A stretch of DNA of 59,854 bases, from contig CAAGFP010000224.1 in the NCBI GenBank assembly GCA_900769175.1, positions 1-59,854 on the forward strand. Reading direction: 5' to 3'. Position 1 is the first letter of the stretch, and each line of letters begins with the position of its first letter. Shown here one piece after another: positions 50,759 through 59,106 of the stretch. The stretch comes from Lachnospiraceae bacterium (GTDB lineage: Bacteria; Bacillota; Clostridia; Lachnospirales; Lachnospiraceae). Position numbers and translations under genes: made by a program. The notes under the pieces were generated by a model, which was not told the DNA's origin, made no database searches, and saw only the letters and a list, made by a program, of their open reading frames with translations.

Positions 50759-51961
50759 TCAAAAATTCAAACCTGCAATATAAATTTCCTGAAAGCCTTC
50801 ATATTCCGCAAGATTGATTTCCTTTGTTTTTCCAATCACATCGGATAGAATCCGGTCCGCTTCTTCAGATGAAGAAACGGCAGCAGCATATTTTACTGCC
50901 CCTTCCAAAGAAGTATTTCCGACCACTTTGACTTTTCCGCGGAATTGTTTTGGAAGAAGTCCTATCGTAAATGCATCTTCCAAATCCAGATAATACCCAA
51001 GACCTCCGGCAATCAATACCTCATTTATTTCATCCAAACGGATGTGATATTCCTTTGCCAGAATCAGAATTCCACTCAACACTCCCGCTTTTGCTTCCTG
51101 CAGGGAGCGGATATCCTTTTGCGTAATCAATGTTCTCTCGATGGTGATGCCTGATTCAAAATATTCGTCGTTTAAGGTTCCGTTTTCATCCATGATTCCT
51201 TCGCGAAGCAATCCGGCGACGCATGAAATCAGACGGGTTGCATAATATTTTTGTTCAAACGCAGGTCCCGCTGCCGCTGAGGTTGCAATCATCCGCTCCT
51301 TACAGCCCAAAACCATTTCTGCATTCGTCCCGAGGTCGATCAGCAAAGCCGGCTTGTCTTTTTTGATAAAATCAAGCGTATACAGTCCCGAAACAATATC
51401 TCCGCCCACAAATGCAGAAATACCCGGCATCAGAATTGTTTTGATTCCGCAAAGTTTTGTCTCCTGTTTCAGAATGCTGACCGGAATAAATGGATAGACG
51501 CCCAGTTTCGAAACATCATATCCCATCAAAAGATGTCCCATGACCGTATTCCCCGATACCACCACAAGATCCGGTTTCGGTTTACCGGATATCAATTTCT
51601 CAATCCCGTTTTCAAGCGCTTCCACAATCATCGTCTGAAGTTTTGCCTGTTCCCCTGCTATGGCATGCGAAATTCTCGAAATGACATCTGTTCCTTTCAA
51701 TGCCTGTGGATTCAGGACGGTATATACTCCGATTTGTTCCCCGGTTTTGGCATCCAGTAAAAACATGGCGATTGTGGTGGTTCCCAAGTCGATTGCTGCA
51801 ACCGTTTTTACATCAAAAGCAGACAGTACTGCTTCTTTTTTTGAAACAGCGCTGTCTGTTACAACTGATAAATTCTCATTTGTTTTTTTCCCACAAAGCC
51901 CGCAGTTGTTACAATTACTGCAACCGCCGGATTTGAAGGTTACACTAAATTCTTCAGACAA
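50759..51961 (-). CDS. ASKHA ATPase of the RACo/DUF4445 type without ferredoxin domain
   Basis: 400 residues from TTG 51961 (AAGGAGAG eight bases ahead); an ATG at 52000 without ribosome site would add 13 residues. Proteins of this class reactivate corrinoid methyltransferases by ATP-driven reduction of Co(II), and normally carry an N-terminal [2Fe-2S] ferredoxin domain. Here that domain is replaced by a short Cys cluster CSNCNNCGLC (CxxCxxCxxC, residues 14-23). The ASKHA core is seen: AAIDLGTTTIAMFLLD (about 56), NTVMGHLLMG, LIDLGTNAEMVLG, SAAAGPAFE and VLIAGGLGYYLDL. No corrinoid protein gene is near. It overlaps the DUF4250 gene. Possible alternative role: activation of another radical or metal enzyme. 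Confidence 0.82.
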   Translation of the reverse strand: MSEEFSVTFKSGGCSNCNNCGLCGKKTNENLSVVTDSAVSKKEAVLSAFDVKTVAAIDLGTTTIAMFLLDAKTGEQIGVYTVLNPQALKGTDVISRISHAIAGEQAKLQTMIVEALENGIEKLISGKPKPDLVVVSGNTVMGHLLMGYDVSKLGVYPFIPVSILKQETKLCGIKTILMPGISAFVGGDIVSGLYTLDFIKKDKPALLIDLGTNAEMVLGCKERMIATSAAAGPAFEQKYYATRLISCVAGLLREGIMDENGTLNDEYFESGITIERTLITQKDIRSLQEAKAGVLSGILILAKEYHIRLDEINEVLIAGGLGYYLDLEDAFTIGLLPKQFRGKVKVVGNTSLEGAVKYAAAVSSSEEADRILSDVIGKTKEINLAEYEGFQEIYIAGLNF

Positions 51962-52127
51962 ATTGATTTCTCTCCTTATCGTATCGGTATCCGATTTCAT
52001 TTAACTTCGCAATAACAGACGCTTTGTCTTCATCAAGATCATCGCAAAGCGCATCCAGACTTGCGTAGAAATCTCTTAATTTCATGTTTATTACACTCAC
52101 TAACAAATGTGGATCATTCGGTAACAT
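51954..52127 (-). CDS. DUF4250 domain-containing small protein
   Basis: 57 residues, MLPNDPHLLVSVINMKLRD at the start and ending RYDKERNQFV, with a central LDALCDDLDEDKASVI. It matches what I know of the small DUF4250 family in Clostridia (MLPNDP start is diagnostic). The ribosome site GGAGG lies five bases before the ATG. Its 3' end overlaps the ASKHA gene start in another frame. Directly downstream of clpB (13 bases). Function unknown; the ATG is strong and the reading frame closed by TGA at 51954. Confidence 0.85.
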   Translation of the reverse strand: MLPNDPHLLVSVINMKLRDFYASLDALCDDLDEDKASVIAKLNEIGYRYDKERNQFV

Positions 52128-52140
52128 GGTTCCTCCGTTC

Positions 52141-54741
52141 TTATGATTGATTCGATTCCTTTATACAACGTCCAATCAGTGCTTCGTTTTCAACATCAAT
52201 CAAAACATCCGATTCCAAATCAATCTGATCCGAAAGTATCAGTTTTGCAACCAGTGTTTCAACATTCTTTTGAATATAACGCTTCAGTGGACGCGCACCA
52301 TAGGTCTGGTCATAGCCTGATTCCACAATAAATTCTTTTGCTTTATCCGTCAACCTCAAATTGATATCACGATCGGAAAGTCGTTTATTTAAATCCTGCA
52401 TTACTAAATCTACAATGCCTGACATATTTTCGGCCGTTAACGGTTTAAACAGAATGATTTCATCCAGACGATTTAAAAATTCGGGGCGGAAATTCTGTCT
52501 CAGTTTTGCCATTACGATTTCCTGTGCCGAAGGCCGGATACTTCCGTCCTGCTCAATTCCGTCTAATAAATCCTGTGCTCCGATATTGGATGTCATAATC
52601 AATATTGTATTCTTGAAATCCACCGTTCTGCCCTGTGAATCGGTAATTCGGCCGTCGTCAAGAACCTGAAGCAAAACATTGTATACGTCAGGATGGGCTT
52701 TTTCAACCTCATCAAACAATACAACACAGTAAGGTTTTCTTCTGACCGCTTCCGTCAACTGTCCGCCTTCATCATATCCCACATATCCCGGAGGGGCTCC
52801 AATCAGTCTTGATACGGAATGCTTCTCCATATATTCGGACATATCAATCCGGACCATATTATTTTCATCATCAAAAAGTGATGCTGCAAGTGCCTTGGCA
52901 AGTTCTGTCTTACCTACACCGGTCGGTCCTAAAAACAGGAATGAACCGATGGGTTTTGTCGGGTCTTTGATTCCGGCTTTGGAACGGATAATGGATTCGG
53001 TCACAAGTTTTACGGCCTCATCCTGTCCGATAACTCTTTTATGCAGTTCATCCTCTAAGTGCAGTGTTTTGTTTCTTTCACTTTCTGTCAGTTTTGTAAC
53101 TGGAATTCCGGTCCACCTTGAAATAATCCGGGCTATTTCTTCTTCGGAAACACTTTCATGAAGCAGGGTACGGTCTTTGGATTTCACGGTTGCTTCTTCT
53201 TCCTCAAGCTGTTTACGAAGTCCGGGTAAAATTCCGTAGCTTAATTCCGCAGCCTTTTCCAAATCTCCTTCCCGCTGGGCAACCTGAATCTGATTATTGA
53301 TATCATCAATCTGTTCCCTTAATTTACTTAATTTTCCGACCGAAGCCTTCTCGTTCTCCCATTGTGCTTTTTTCGTTTCAAATAATTCTTTTTCTTCCGA
53401 TAATTCCCTTTGTAAAACTTCAAGACGTTCTGCGCTCAGACGGTCTTCTTCTTTTCTCAAAGCGGCTGCTTCAATTTCCATCTGAAGAATTTTACGCCTA
53501 AGTTCGTCCAGTTCCGTCGGCATGGAATCGAGTTCCGTTTTAATCAGCGCACATGCCTCATCTACAAGGTCGATTGCCTTATCCGGCAGAAAACGGTCCG
53601 AAATATAACGATTCGATAAGGTTGCCGCACTCACGAGCGCATTATCCAGAATTTTTACTCCGTGATAAACTTCATAGCGGTCCTTGATTCCTCTTAAAAT
53701 GGAAATGGTATCTTCCACCGTAGGTTCATCCACTAAAACGGGCTGGAACCGTCTCTCAAGTGCCGGGTCTTTTTCAATATACTGGCGATATTCATCGAGG
53801 GTTGTCGCACCGATACAATGCAGTTCGCCACGTGCAAGCATCGGCTTTAACATATTGCCTGCATCGAGTGCTCCGTCCGTTTTACCGGCACCGACAATCG
53901 TATGAAGCTCATCAATAAAGAGCAGAATCTCTCCGTCCGACTTCTTCACTTCATCCAATACCGCTTTGAGTCGTTCTTCGAATTCCCCGCGGTATTTGGC
54001 ACCGGCAACAAGAGCACCCATATCGAGCGCAAAAATCTTTTTATCCTTTAATCCATTCGGAACATCTCCCTGCACAATTCTTTGTGCAAGCCCTTCAACC
54101 ACGGCGGTTTTACCAACCCCGGGTTCTCCGATTAAAACCGGATTGTTTTTCGTTTTCCGGGATAAAATCCGGATTACATTGCGAATCTCGTTATCACGCC
54201 CGATTACCGGATCCAGCTTCTGATTTCTGGCTTTTTCTACTAAATCCTGACCATATTTTACCAGGGAATCATAAGTCGCCTCCGGATTGTCACCGGTCAC
54301 CTTCTGATTGCCTCTGACAGTAGAAAGTGCCTTTAAAAAACGTTCTCTGGTAATGCCGAATTCCTTAAACACTTTCTGCATTTCCTTCGTAGGTGCGTCC
54401 AGCATTCCCAGAAACAAATGCTCCACGGAAACATATTCATCGCCCATCTGTGCCGCATTTTTCTCAGCCGCCTGTGTGGTCGCACCAAAACTCTGGCCCA
54501 TGTAATTCTGGGCTCCGGACACCTTCGGTTTTTTCTCGATTTCCTGCAAAATCCGGTTTACAAAATAATCCTTTTGGATTTCCATTCTCTCAATCAGTTT
54601 GAGAATCAGCGAATCTTCATAGGTTAAAAGTGCATATAAAATATGCTCCTGCGTAATTTCCTGGTTCCCGTATTCAGTCGCAATGTTCGCACTGTTTTGT
54701 AAAGCGTGAACGGAATTTTGTGTATATTTTGAAAGATCCAT
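52141..54741 (-). CDS. clpB: ATP-dependent chaperone ClpB
   Basis: 866-residue disaggregase. N-terminal Clp repeat domain (1-145), AAA-1 with GEPGVGKTAVVEGLAQ near 205 and LFIDELHTIVGAGK, middle coiled coil about 405-525, AAA-2 with LGPTGVGKTELAKALA near 605 and VVLFDEVEKAH, and a C-terminal domain ending GARPLKRYIQKNVETLVA (in part). Start ATG 54741 (MDLSKYTQ) with GGAGG eight bases ahead; TTG five codons up is unlikely. Solubilises aggregated proteins with DnaK. Confidence 0.97.
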   Translation of the reverse strand: MDLSKYTQNSVHALQNSANIATEYGNQEITQEHILYALLTYEDSLILKLIERMEIQKDYFVNRILQEIEKKPKVSGAQNYMGQSFGATTQAAEKNAAQMGDEYVSVEHLFLGMLDAPTKEMQKVFKEFGITRERFLKALSTVRGNQKVTGDNPEATYDSLVKYGQDLVEKARNQKLDPVIGRDNEIRNVIRILSRKTKNNPVLIGEPGVGKTAVVEGLAQRIVQGDVPNGLKDKKIFALDMGALVAGAKYRGEFEERLKAVLDEVKKSDGEILLFIDELHTIVGAGKTDGALDAGNMLKPMLARGELHCIGATTLDEYRQYIEKDPALERRFQPVLVDEPTVEDTISILRGIKDRYEVYHGVKILDNALVSAATLSNRYISDRFLPDKAIDLVDEACALIKTELDSMPTELDELRRKILQMEIEAAALRKEEDRLSAERLEVLQRELSEEKELFETKKAQWENEKASVGKLSKLREQIDDINNQIQVAQREGDLEKAAELSYGILPGLRKQLEEEEATVKSKDRTLLHESVSEEEIARIISRWTGIPVTKLTESERNKTLHLEDELHKRVIGQDEAVKLVTESIIRSKAGIKDPTKPIGSFLFLGPTGVGKTELAKALAASLFDDENNMVRIDMSEYMEKHSVSRLIGAPPGYVGYDEGGQLTEAVRRKPYCVVLFDEVEKAHPDVYNVLLQVLDDGRITDSQGRTVDFKNTILIMTSNIGAQDLLDGIEQDGSIRPSAQEIVMAKLRQNFRPEFLNRLDEIILFKPLTAENMSGIVDLVMQDLNKRLSDRDINLRLTDKAKEFIVESGYDQTYGARPLKRYIQKNVETLVAKLILSDQIDLESDVLIDVENEALIGRCIKESNQS

Positions 54742-54781
54742 GTTATCATCCTCCAATCTTTGTTTTATCTGTTCTATTTGA

Positions 54782-54809
54782 AGTATAACAGTTTCTTATC
54801 AGTTGTCAA
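54782..54809 (-). promoter_or_regulatory. Promoter of clpB
   Basis: On the minus strand -35 TTGACA (54804-54809), 16-base spacer, -10 TATACT (54782-54787). A near-consensus housekeeping promoter; I saw no CIRCE inverted repeat or CtsR direct repeat overlapping it, so heat control may be by another route. Confidence 0.8.
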
Positions 54810-54836
54810 TACACATTTTCAAAATCACATAGCATT

Positions 54837-55460
54837 TTATCGGATAAAATCGGTAAATATTTTTGTATCTTCCGGTTTGGGGGAGAGAATGCCTTCTTTT
54901 TTCCCGGCTTCGATGCATTTTAACATCCACGCCATATTTCTTCCGAGATAGCGCATAATCTGCATTCCTTCTTCATCTTTTGTTACCTGTTCGGCATTGC
55001 TTCCGTGAACCATGTTCCAGTATCGGGAAGACACAATCGGCATATTGTTAAACTGGGCATATTTATTAAGCGCATCCAGGGATGCAGACGTGCCCGCCCG
55101 TCTTGCGGATACAACTGCTGCCGCCGGCTTGTAAGCCATCTTAGAACTTCCCGCATAGAATAACCGGTCCAGAAACGATAACATGGAGCCGTTCGGGGAA
55201 GCATAGTATACCGGCGAACCGAAAACATATCCATCGAATGATTCCAGTCTTGGAAGAATTTCATTCAGACGATCCTCCTGAAAACATTTTCCCGTCTTTT
55301 TACAGCTTCCGCACGCAATACACCCACCGGAAGGCTTATTTCCGATCCAGAATTCTTCTGTTTCGATTCCGCATTCGTTTAACGTTTTTGCAACTTCTCC
55401 TAAAGCAGTGTGGGTACATCCTTCTTTATGAGGACTTCCGCAGATTAATAATACTTTCAT
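54837..55460 (-). CDS. Iron-sulfur flavoprotein (NADPH-dependent FMN reductase family)
   Basis: 207 residues. FMN phosphate loop MKVLLICGSPHKEGCTH at the N-terminus; compact Cys motif GGCIACGSCKKTGKC near residue 47 as in archaeal/clostridial iron-sulfur flavoproteins; second flavin segment VFGSPVYYASPNGSMLSFLDR. Such proteins reduce O2, peroxide or quinones in anaerobes. GAGTC precedes the ATG (AAAGGAGT). It lies downstream of the BlaI-type repressor but with about 200 bases containing hairpins between, so joint transcription is possible but not certain. Confidence 0.88.
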   Translation of the reverse strand: MKVLLICGSPHKEGCTHTALGEVAKTLNECGIETEEFWIGNKPSGGCIACGSCKKTGKCFQEDRLNEILPRLESFDGYVFGSPVYYASPNGSMLSFLDRLFYAGSSKMAYKPAAAVVSARRAGTSASLDALNKYAQFNNMPIVSSRYWNMVHGSNAEQVTKDEEGMQIMRYLGRNMAWMLKCIEAGKKEGILSPKPEDTKIFTDFIR

Positions 55461-55500
55461 TTTTGACTCCTTTTATGAATTTATTCATTTCTATTTCTTT

Positions 55501-55550
55501 TCGCGCGAGTGCGCATGCAACTTTCTACTTTTCGCGCGAGTGCGCATTCT
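55501..55550. repeat. Two copies of the GCGCGAGTGCGC motif, upstream of the flavoprotein gene
   Basis: TCGCGCGAGTGCGCAT at 55501-55516 and CGCGCGAGTGCGCATTCTT at 55532-55550; the second is identical to the copy at 2215-2233. The sequence folds as GCGC-GAGT-GCGC. The copies are 31 bases apart (start to start) and share TTTTCGCGCGAGTGCGCAT. Confidence 0.8.
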
Positions 55551-55554
55551 TACA

Positions 55555-55604
55555 GATTTTCATATCGTAGGAAATTCTTCTGAATTTCCTACGATATGAA
55601 AATC
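55555..55604. repeat. Perfect 23-base-stem hairpin
   Basis: Arms starting GATTTTCATATCGTAG and ending GAAATTC (55555-55577) and their exact reverse complement (55582-55604) around loop TTCT. 23 base pairs without mismatch in 50 bases. It is directly next to the GCGCGAGTGCGC repeats and the BlaI terminator and is not followed by a T-tract. Confidence 0.9.
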
Positions 55605-55629
55605 CCCCAGAAGCACATGCATCCGGGGG
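55604..55629 (-). terminator. Hairpin after the BlaI-type gene
   Basis: On the minus strand CCCCC (55625-55629) and GGGGG (55604-55608) pair around a 16-base loop and are followed by ATTTTC. It ends about 30 bases after the repressor stop. The GGGGG arm is directly joined to the 23-base hairpin. Confidence 0.5.
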
Positions 55630-55658
55630 TCTTTCATCTACCCTTTGACGGAAATGAT

Positions 55659-56027
55659 TTATTTCACAATTTTGCGAATTTTCTTCTTCTCATCAGGGGT
55701 TAACTCACGTACCTTTATCAGATTTTCGAGCATTCCGGAAGCATCATTTCCGCACCAGAATTTGCAATAATCTACAATTTCAGCACTTGCATATTCATCT
55801 TCCGAAATCAGTTCATGATAATAAAATGAACGTCCCTTTCGAGTCATGCTCAAATATCCACGATTCACAAGTCTTTTTAAAAATGTGGATACTGTCTGGG
55901 GAGCCCACTGTTTTCCATAAGCTTCATTTACCGTATTCATTATCTCGGGAAGAGCCATGTCATAATTTTTCGACCATATTCCTTTCATCACCAATAATTC
56001 GCATTCTGTTACACGTTGAGCTATCAT
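55659..56027 (-). CDS. BlaI/MecI/CopY-family transcriptional repressor
   Basis: 122-residue winged-helix repressor. Seen: TECELLVMKGIW at the start, QWAPQTVSTFLKRLVNRGYLSM as recognition helix and wing (about 37-58, split), RSFYYHELISEDEYA, and a C-terminal dimer region. Length is typical. AAGGAGG is ten bases before the ATG. In resistance loci it is regulated by a BlaR1 metalloprotease; none is next to it here, though a BlaR1 gene elsewhere is possible. The -10-like TATACT upstream at 56070-56080 is a candidate promoter; no clear TACA-n-TGTA operator was seen. Confidence 0.92.
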   Translation of the reverse strand: MIAQRVTECELLVMKGIWSKNYDMALPEIMNTVNEAYGKQWAPQTVSTFLKRLVNRGYLSMTRKGRSFYYHELISEDEYASAEIVDYCKFWCGNDASGMLENLIKVRELTPDEKKKIRKIVK

Positions 56028-56188
56028 ATAACCAAGACCTCCTTATTATTGAATTGTAATTGTGAGCAAGTATAATTCTTCTTAATAATATCATTTTATC
56101 TTGGTTTCTTCAAGCATCTAATTATATTTCAAAGAAAATACACAATCAAAGATTTATCGTATCAGAAATCATACCGTTCCTCATGCAA

Positions 56189-57025
56189 TCATATCTTATG
56201 CTGTTTCCCTGTTGCATCAATCTCATAATCATTTGTATATATCAATTCCGAGACTGTCACAAAAGAAAACCCTTTTTCCTTCAGCCGGAGTATTACTTCT
56301 TCCAATGCATCCGGAGTGTATTTGGCGCCGTTATGCATCAGAATGATTGCTCCGTTTTCCATCTGTTTATGTGTAGTAACCGTATCGATGATATTGCTCA
56401 CTCCGTAATTTTTCCAATCCAGCGAATCCACCGACCATTGAATGGTTGTATACCCGCATTTCTTTGCAGTCAGAATCACCTCATTATCATAATCCCCATA
56501 AGGAGGTCGGAACAAAGAAGGCTCGTATCCGGTCAATTCTTTCAATTCTTTATGAATCCCCATAATTTCTTTTTCAATTTCTTCTTCCGTCAGTTTTGAC
56601 ATTTCTTTATGATTCAGACTGTGATTTGCTATTTCATGTCCCCGGTTATAAACCTCAAGAACCGATTCCGGGTAATCGTGAAGCCACTGCCCGGTAATAA
56701 AAAAAGTCGCTTTTACATCCTGCGCATCTAAAATATCCAGAATGGTTTCGGTATATTCATCTCCCCATGCCGCATCGAAACTTAATGCAATTTTGCTTTC
56801 CTTCGTATCCACACAATAGATTGGAATTTCCCGTTTTGAACCGGAAACAGGGACATTTTCATCTTCCCTTTCCTCATTCATCGCATTCGTTTTATCCGGT
56901 GTGCGATTCGAGTTTAAAATGAATATCCCTGCCGTTAATGCCAAAAGAAAAACAAAAACCCCAAGACCGAGGGCAAACCTGTCGTTTTTTAATTTCTCTA
57001 ATATAATTTTCAGATTCTGTTTCAT
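56189..57025 (-). CDS. Polysaccharide deacetylase (NodB homology)
   Basis: 278 residues: N-terminal signal-anchor helix (about 17-36), linker, then NodB domain with catalytic Asp-Asp-like start ALSFDAAWGDEYTETIL, metal ligands in HEIANHSLNHKEMSKL (HxxxH), LFRPPYGDYDNEV, and ILMHNGAKYTPDAL. Similar to PdaA/PdaB, which modify peptidoglycan N-acetylated sugars in spore cortex or walls; the FDAAWGDE variant is the PdaB-like form. The second Asp of the usual DDG is Ala. ATG 57025 has GGAGAC before it. Spore role is plausible given dpaAB in the same genome region, not proven. Confidence 0.9.
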   Translation of the reverse strand: MKQNLKIILEKLKNDRFALGLGVFVFLLALTAGIFILNSNRTPDKTNAMNEEREDENVPVSGSKREIPIYCVDTKESKIALSFDAAWGDEYTETILDILDAQDVKATFFITGQWLHDYPESVLEVYNRGHEIANHSLNHKEMSKLTEEEIEKEIMGIHKELKELTGYEPSLFRPPYGDYDNEVILTAKKCGYTTIQWSVDSLDWKNYGVSNIIDTVTTHKQMENGAIILMHNGAKYTPDALEEVILRLKEKGFSFVTVSELIYTNDYEIDATGKQHKI

Positions 57026-57084
57026 GCTGTCTCCATGTGCATTTTTTTATATTTTATGCAAACAGCAACTTGAAATATGCGAAT

Positions 57085-58119
57085 CTATTCGTTAAAGAAT
57101 AACTGCACCGTTCCGAATGCGGAAGTGATTTTCATCGAATTTGCACTGGAATTATCTTCATAATGCGCAACATAGAGGTCTTTTCTGTTATCTCCCCCGG
57201 TGTGAATCAAAAACGAAGAACCGTTTATATCATAATTATAATAGGAATGGTTCCTGATACTTTCAATTCTGATTTGTCCCATTCCGCAGGTTAAATCTGC
57301 ATTTCTTCTGATATCTCCGCAAATATCAATCCGCCCCGAACCGACATTGGCAAGAAGTTTGTCGGCAGACAATTCATCAAAAGCAATTTCCCCGATTCCG
57401 ACATCAAGCGTCAGGTCCGTAGTGTTGCAATACTCTACTTTTGTTTTTGATACTCCGGATAAAATATGAATATCTTCAAAATCAAGATATGCGCAGGTGT
57501 TATTGGAACCGCTCGGGAAGATAAAATATCCCTGCTTTCCTTCCATCGGCATATTCAGTTCCGCCTTCTCACCCTGGAAATAGATATAAACATCTTCATA
57601 ATAAGCATAGGGGGGAAGATATAAAATAATGGTCGGCTCCTTCCCCGGAATGTCCTTTTTAAAAGCCGGGAAAACAGCCAGGTATAAGGTCTCATCTTCA
57701 ACGTAATATTGATACTTTCCGCAATAGCTGCTTTCAATTCCAAACCGGTTATCCGGACTTTGTTTGATTTGCAGGTTTCCGCTTAACGATGTAATCTGCA
57801 AATTCCGGATTTCACCAAGCAAGGCAATGTTTAAGTCGGAATAATCCCCTTCGTGTTCTTCGTAATTTTCATTGATGGAAACAATCATTTTACCCTGATT
57901 GGAATCAAATCCGAACTCATCGAGGTTAAAAAACGTTTTCATCATCGGAAGCATTTTTAATGAATCCTTTACGGTCGTACGCATTTGCGAAACACCGATT
58001 TTCACCTGATTCGTCAAGTCCATTCCACCGCCGAGAAAGAATCCGACAAACAAAAGCAAAAGTCCGGATGAAATCAAAATAGCGGTCAAAAATGCGGTTT
58101 TTTTAAGCAACGACTTCAT
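57085..58119 (-). CDS. DUF4097-type beta-helix (adhesin-like) membrane protein
   Basis: 344 residues from ATG 58119 (MKSLLKKTAFLTA) with AGGAGAAGG ahead. One N-terminal helix (about 9-31), then a beta-rich extracytoplasmic part with DUF4097-like repeats (TLDVGIGEIAFDELSADKL, ANVGSGRIDICGDI, NADLTCGMGQIRIES). This family often occurs with a small HAAS/DUF1700 protein and a PadR regulator; here it overlaps the small membrane protein gene by 17 bases. Function unknown; envelope sensing or structure is a guess. Confidence 0.75.
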   Translation of the reverse strand: MKSLLKKTAFLTAILISSGLLLLFVGFFLGGGMDLTNQVKIGVSQMRTTVKDSLKMLPMMKTFFNLDEFGFDSNQGKMIVSINENYEEHEGDYSDLNIALLGEIRNLQITSLSGNLQIKQSPDNRFGIESSYCGKYQYYVEDETLYLAVFPAFKKDIPGKEPTIILYLPPYAYYEDVYIYFQGEKAELNMPMEGKQGYFIFPSGSNNTCAYLDFEDIHILSGVSKTKVEYCNTTDLTLDVGIGEIAFDELSADKLLANVGSGRIDICGDIRRNADLTCGMGQIRIESIRNHSYYNYDINGSSFLIHTGGDNRKDLYVAHYEDNSSANSMKITSAFGTVQLFFNE

Positions 58120-58507
58120 CAAACGCCTTCTCCTTTTCCATTTCTTTCTTTCTCCGAATCCGGAAAGCATTACGGTTAAACGCCATATAAATCGACCAGG
58201 AAATTCCGGCAATCACGGTCAATACTCCGATTCCGGCTCCCATCATACAAAGCCCGAGTCCTGCCACGCAGACCGAACCTCTCGGTATGATGAAAAACTT
58301 GGAAATTGCAATGCCGATTAAGATAATTCCTCCAAATACAGCCGCAAGGGCAATCAGCGTTACCAGCAAAACCTGAAGAAGAATAATCGCAATCACCACA
58401 ATCAAAGCAAAGGCTGTCAGCAAAGTAATAAGGCTGGCAACCGTATACAGTACAATTAATGCAATTGTTTTTAATACTTTTTTTATATCTGTTTTTTCTT
58501 TCTTCAT
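58103..58507 (-). CDS. Small multi-pass membrane protein (DUF1700-neighbour type), unknown function
   Basis: 134 residues from ATG 58507 (MKKEKTDIKKVLKT); the open frame extends to 58543 (MMIPTDCYR) and neither start has a good ribosome site. Three to four hydrophobic helices about 12-115 (TIALIVLYTVASLITLL, VIAIILLQVLLVTLI, GLGLCMMGAGIGVLTVIA) and a basic tail ending KEKAFDEVVA. Overlaps the DUF4097-type gene, so they are translationally coupled and likely act together. Confidence 0.7.
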   Translation of the reverse strand: MKKEKTDIKKVLKTIALIVLYTVASLITLLTAFALIVVIAIILLQVLLVTLIALAAVFGGIILIGIAISKFFIIPRGSVCVAGLGLCMMGAGIGVLTVIAGISWSIYMAFNRNAFRIRRKKEMEKEKAFDEVVA

Positions 58508-58550
58508 AGGATTTACCCGGTAACAATCCGTTGGAATCATCATTTAAGGT

Positions 58551-58585
58551 TTTTGACCCGGACCGCATACAGAGTCGGGTCAAAA
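58551..58585. promoter_or_regulatory. Hairpin between lipoprotein and membrane-protein genes
   Basis: Arms TTTTGACCCG (58551-58560) and CGGGTCAAAA (58576-58585) around a 15-base loop. Not followed by a T-tract on the minus strand, so a partial terminator or mRNA-stability structure. Confidence 0.5.
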
Positions 58586-58589
58586 GTTC

Positions 58590-59063
58590 TTAGTAGGTTT
58601 GTATATCGAAATAAATTGCATTCTCTCCGTTAAAATAACAGGCATTCACCCCTGCACAGGAAAACATTTCCCGTTCAAAATCAGGAGATGTCAGCCACTC
58701 ACAGCCTTCGAATCCGGACAGATCGACATTCTCACAATTCAGTTCAACCGACTCGGCAGGGCTCCATTCATACTTTGATAAAATATCATTTGCATCTTCT
58801 TCGGAAATGTATATGACCCCCCGATACTGCGGGTCAGTCGGTCCTATGCTGAAGCGATATCCGAAAAAATCAACTTCGGAGTATATTTTTTCATATTTTG
58901 CCTTTGTCTCATTTTGAAATGTTACATCACCATAATAGGACACAAAATCTGAACTTGCAGGACAAAGTTTCACTACTTCCACCGTATCAGAGCATGCGCT
59001 TAGGCAAAGAAGCATGGAAATCAACATTGCGGCAACGGCTGTCTTTTTCATAATACGTCCCAT
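58590..59063 (-). CDS. Small secreted lipoprotein, unknown function
   Basis: 157 residues from ATG 59063 (MGRIMKKTAVAAM) with GGGGAG five bases before. Signal peptide with lipobox LSAC (Cys near residue 24). The mature part has four more cysteines (LCPAS, LNCEN, GCEW, SCAGVNAC) but no family I recognise. It sits between the CPBP protease and the DUF1700-neighbour genes in one direction and likely belongs to the same envelope group. Confidence 0.65.
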   Translation of the reverse strand: MGRIMKKTAVAAMLISMLLCLSACSDTVEVVKLCPASSDFVSYYGDVTFQNETKAKYEKIYSEVDFFGYRFSIGPTDPQYRGVIYISEEDANDILSKYEWSPAESVELNCENVDLSGFEGCEWLTSPDFEREMFSCAGVNACYFNGENAIYFDIQTY

Positions 59064-59106
59064 ATATTCTCCCCTTTCATGCATTTGGAAATCCTTTCAG
59101 GATTTT

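Noticed and set aside
49407..50762. Extended start TTG 50762 for RarA
   Set aside because: It would overlap the upstream stop without a ribosome site; the ATG 33 bases in has one and fits the family start.
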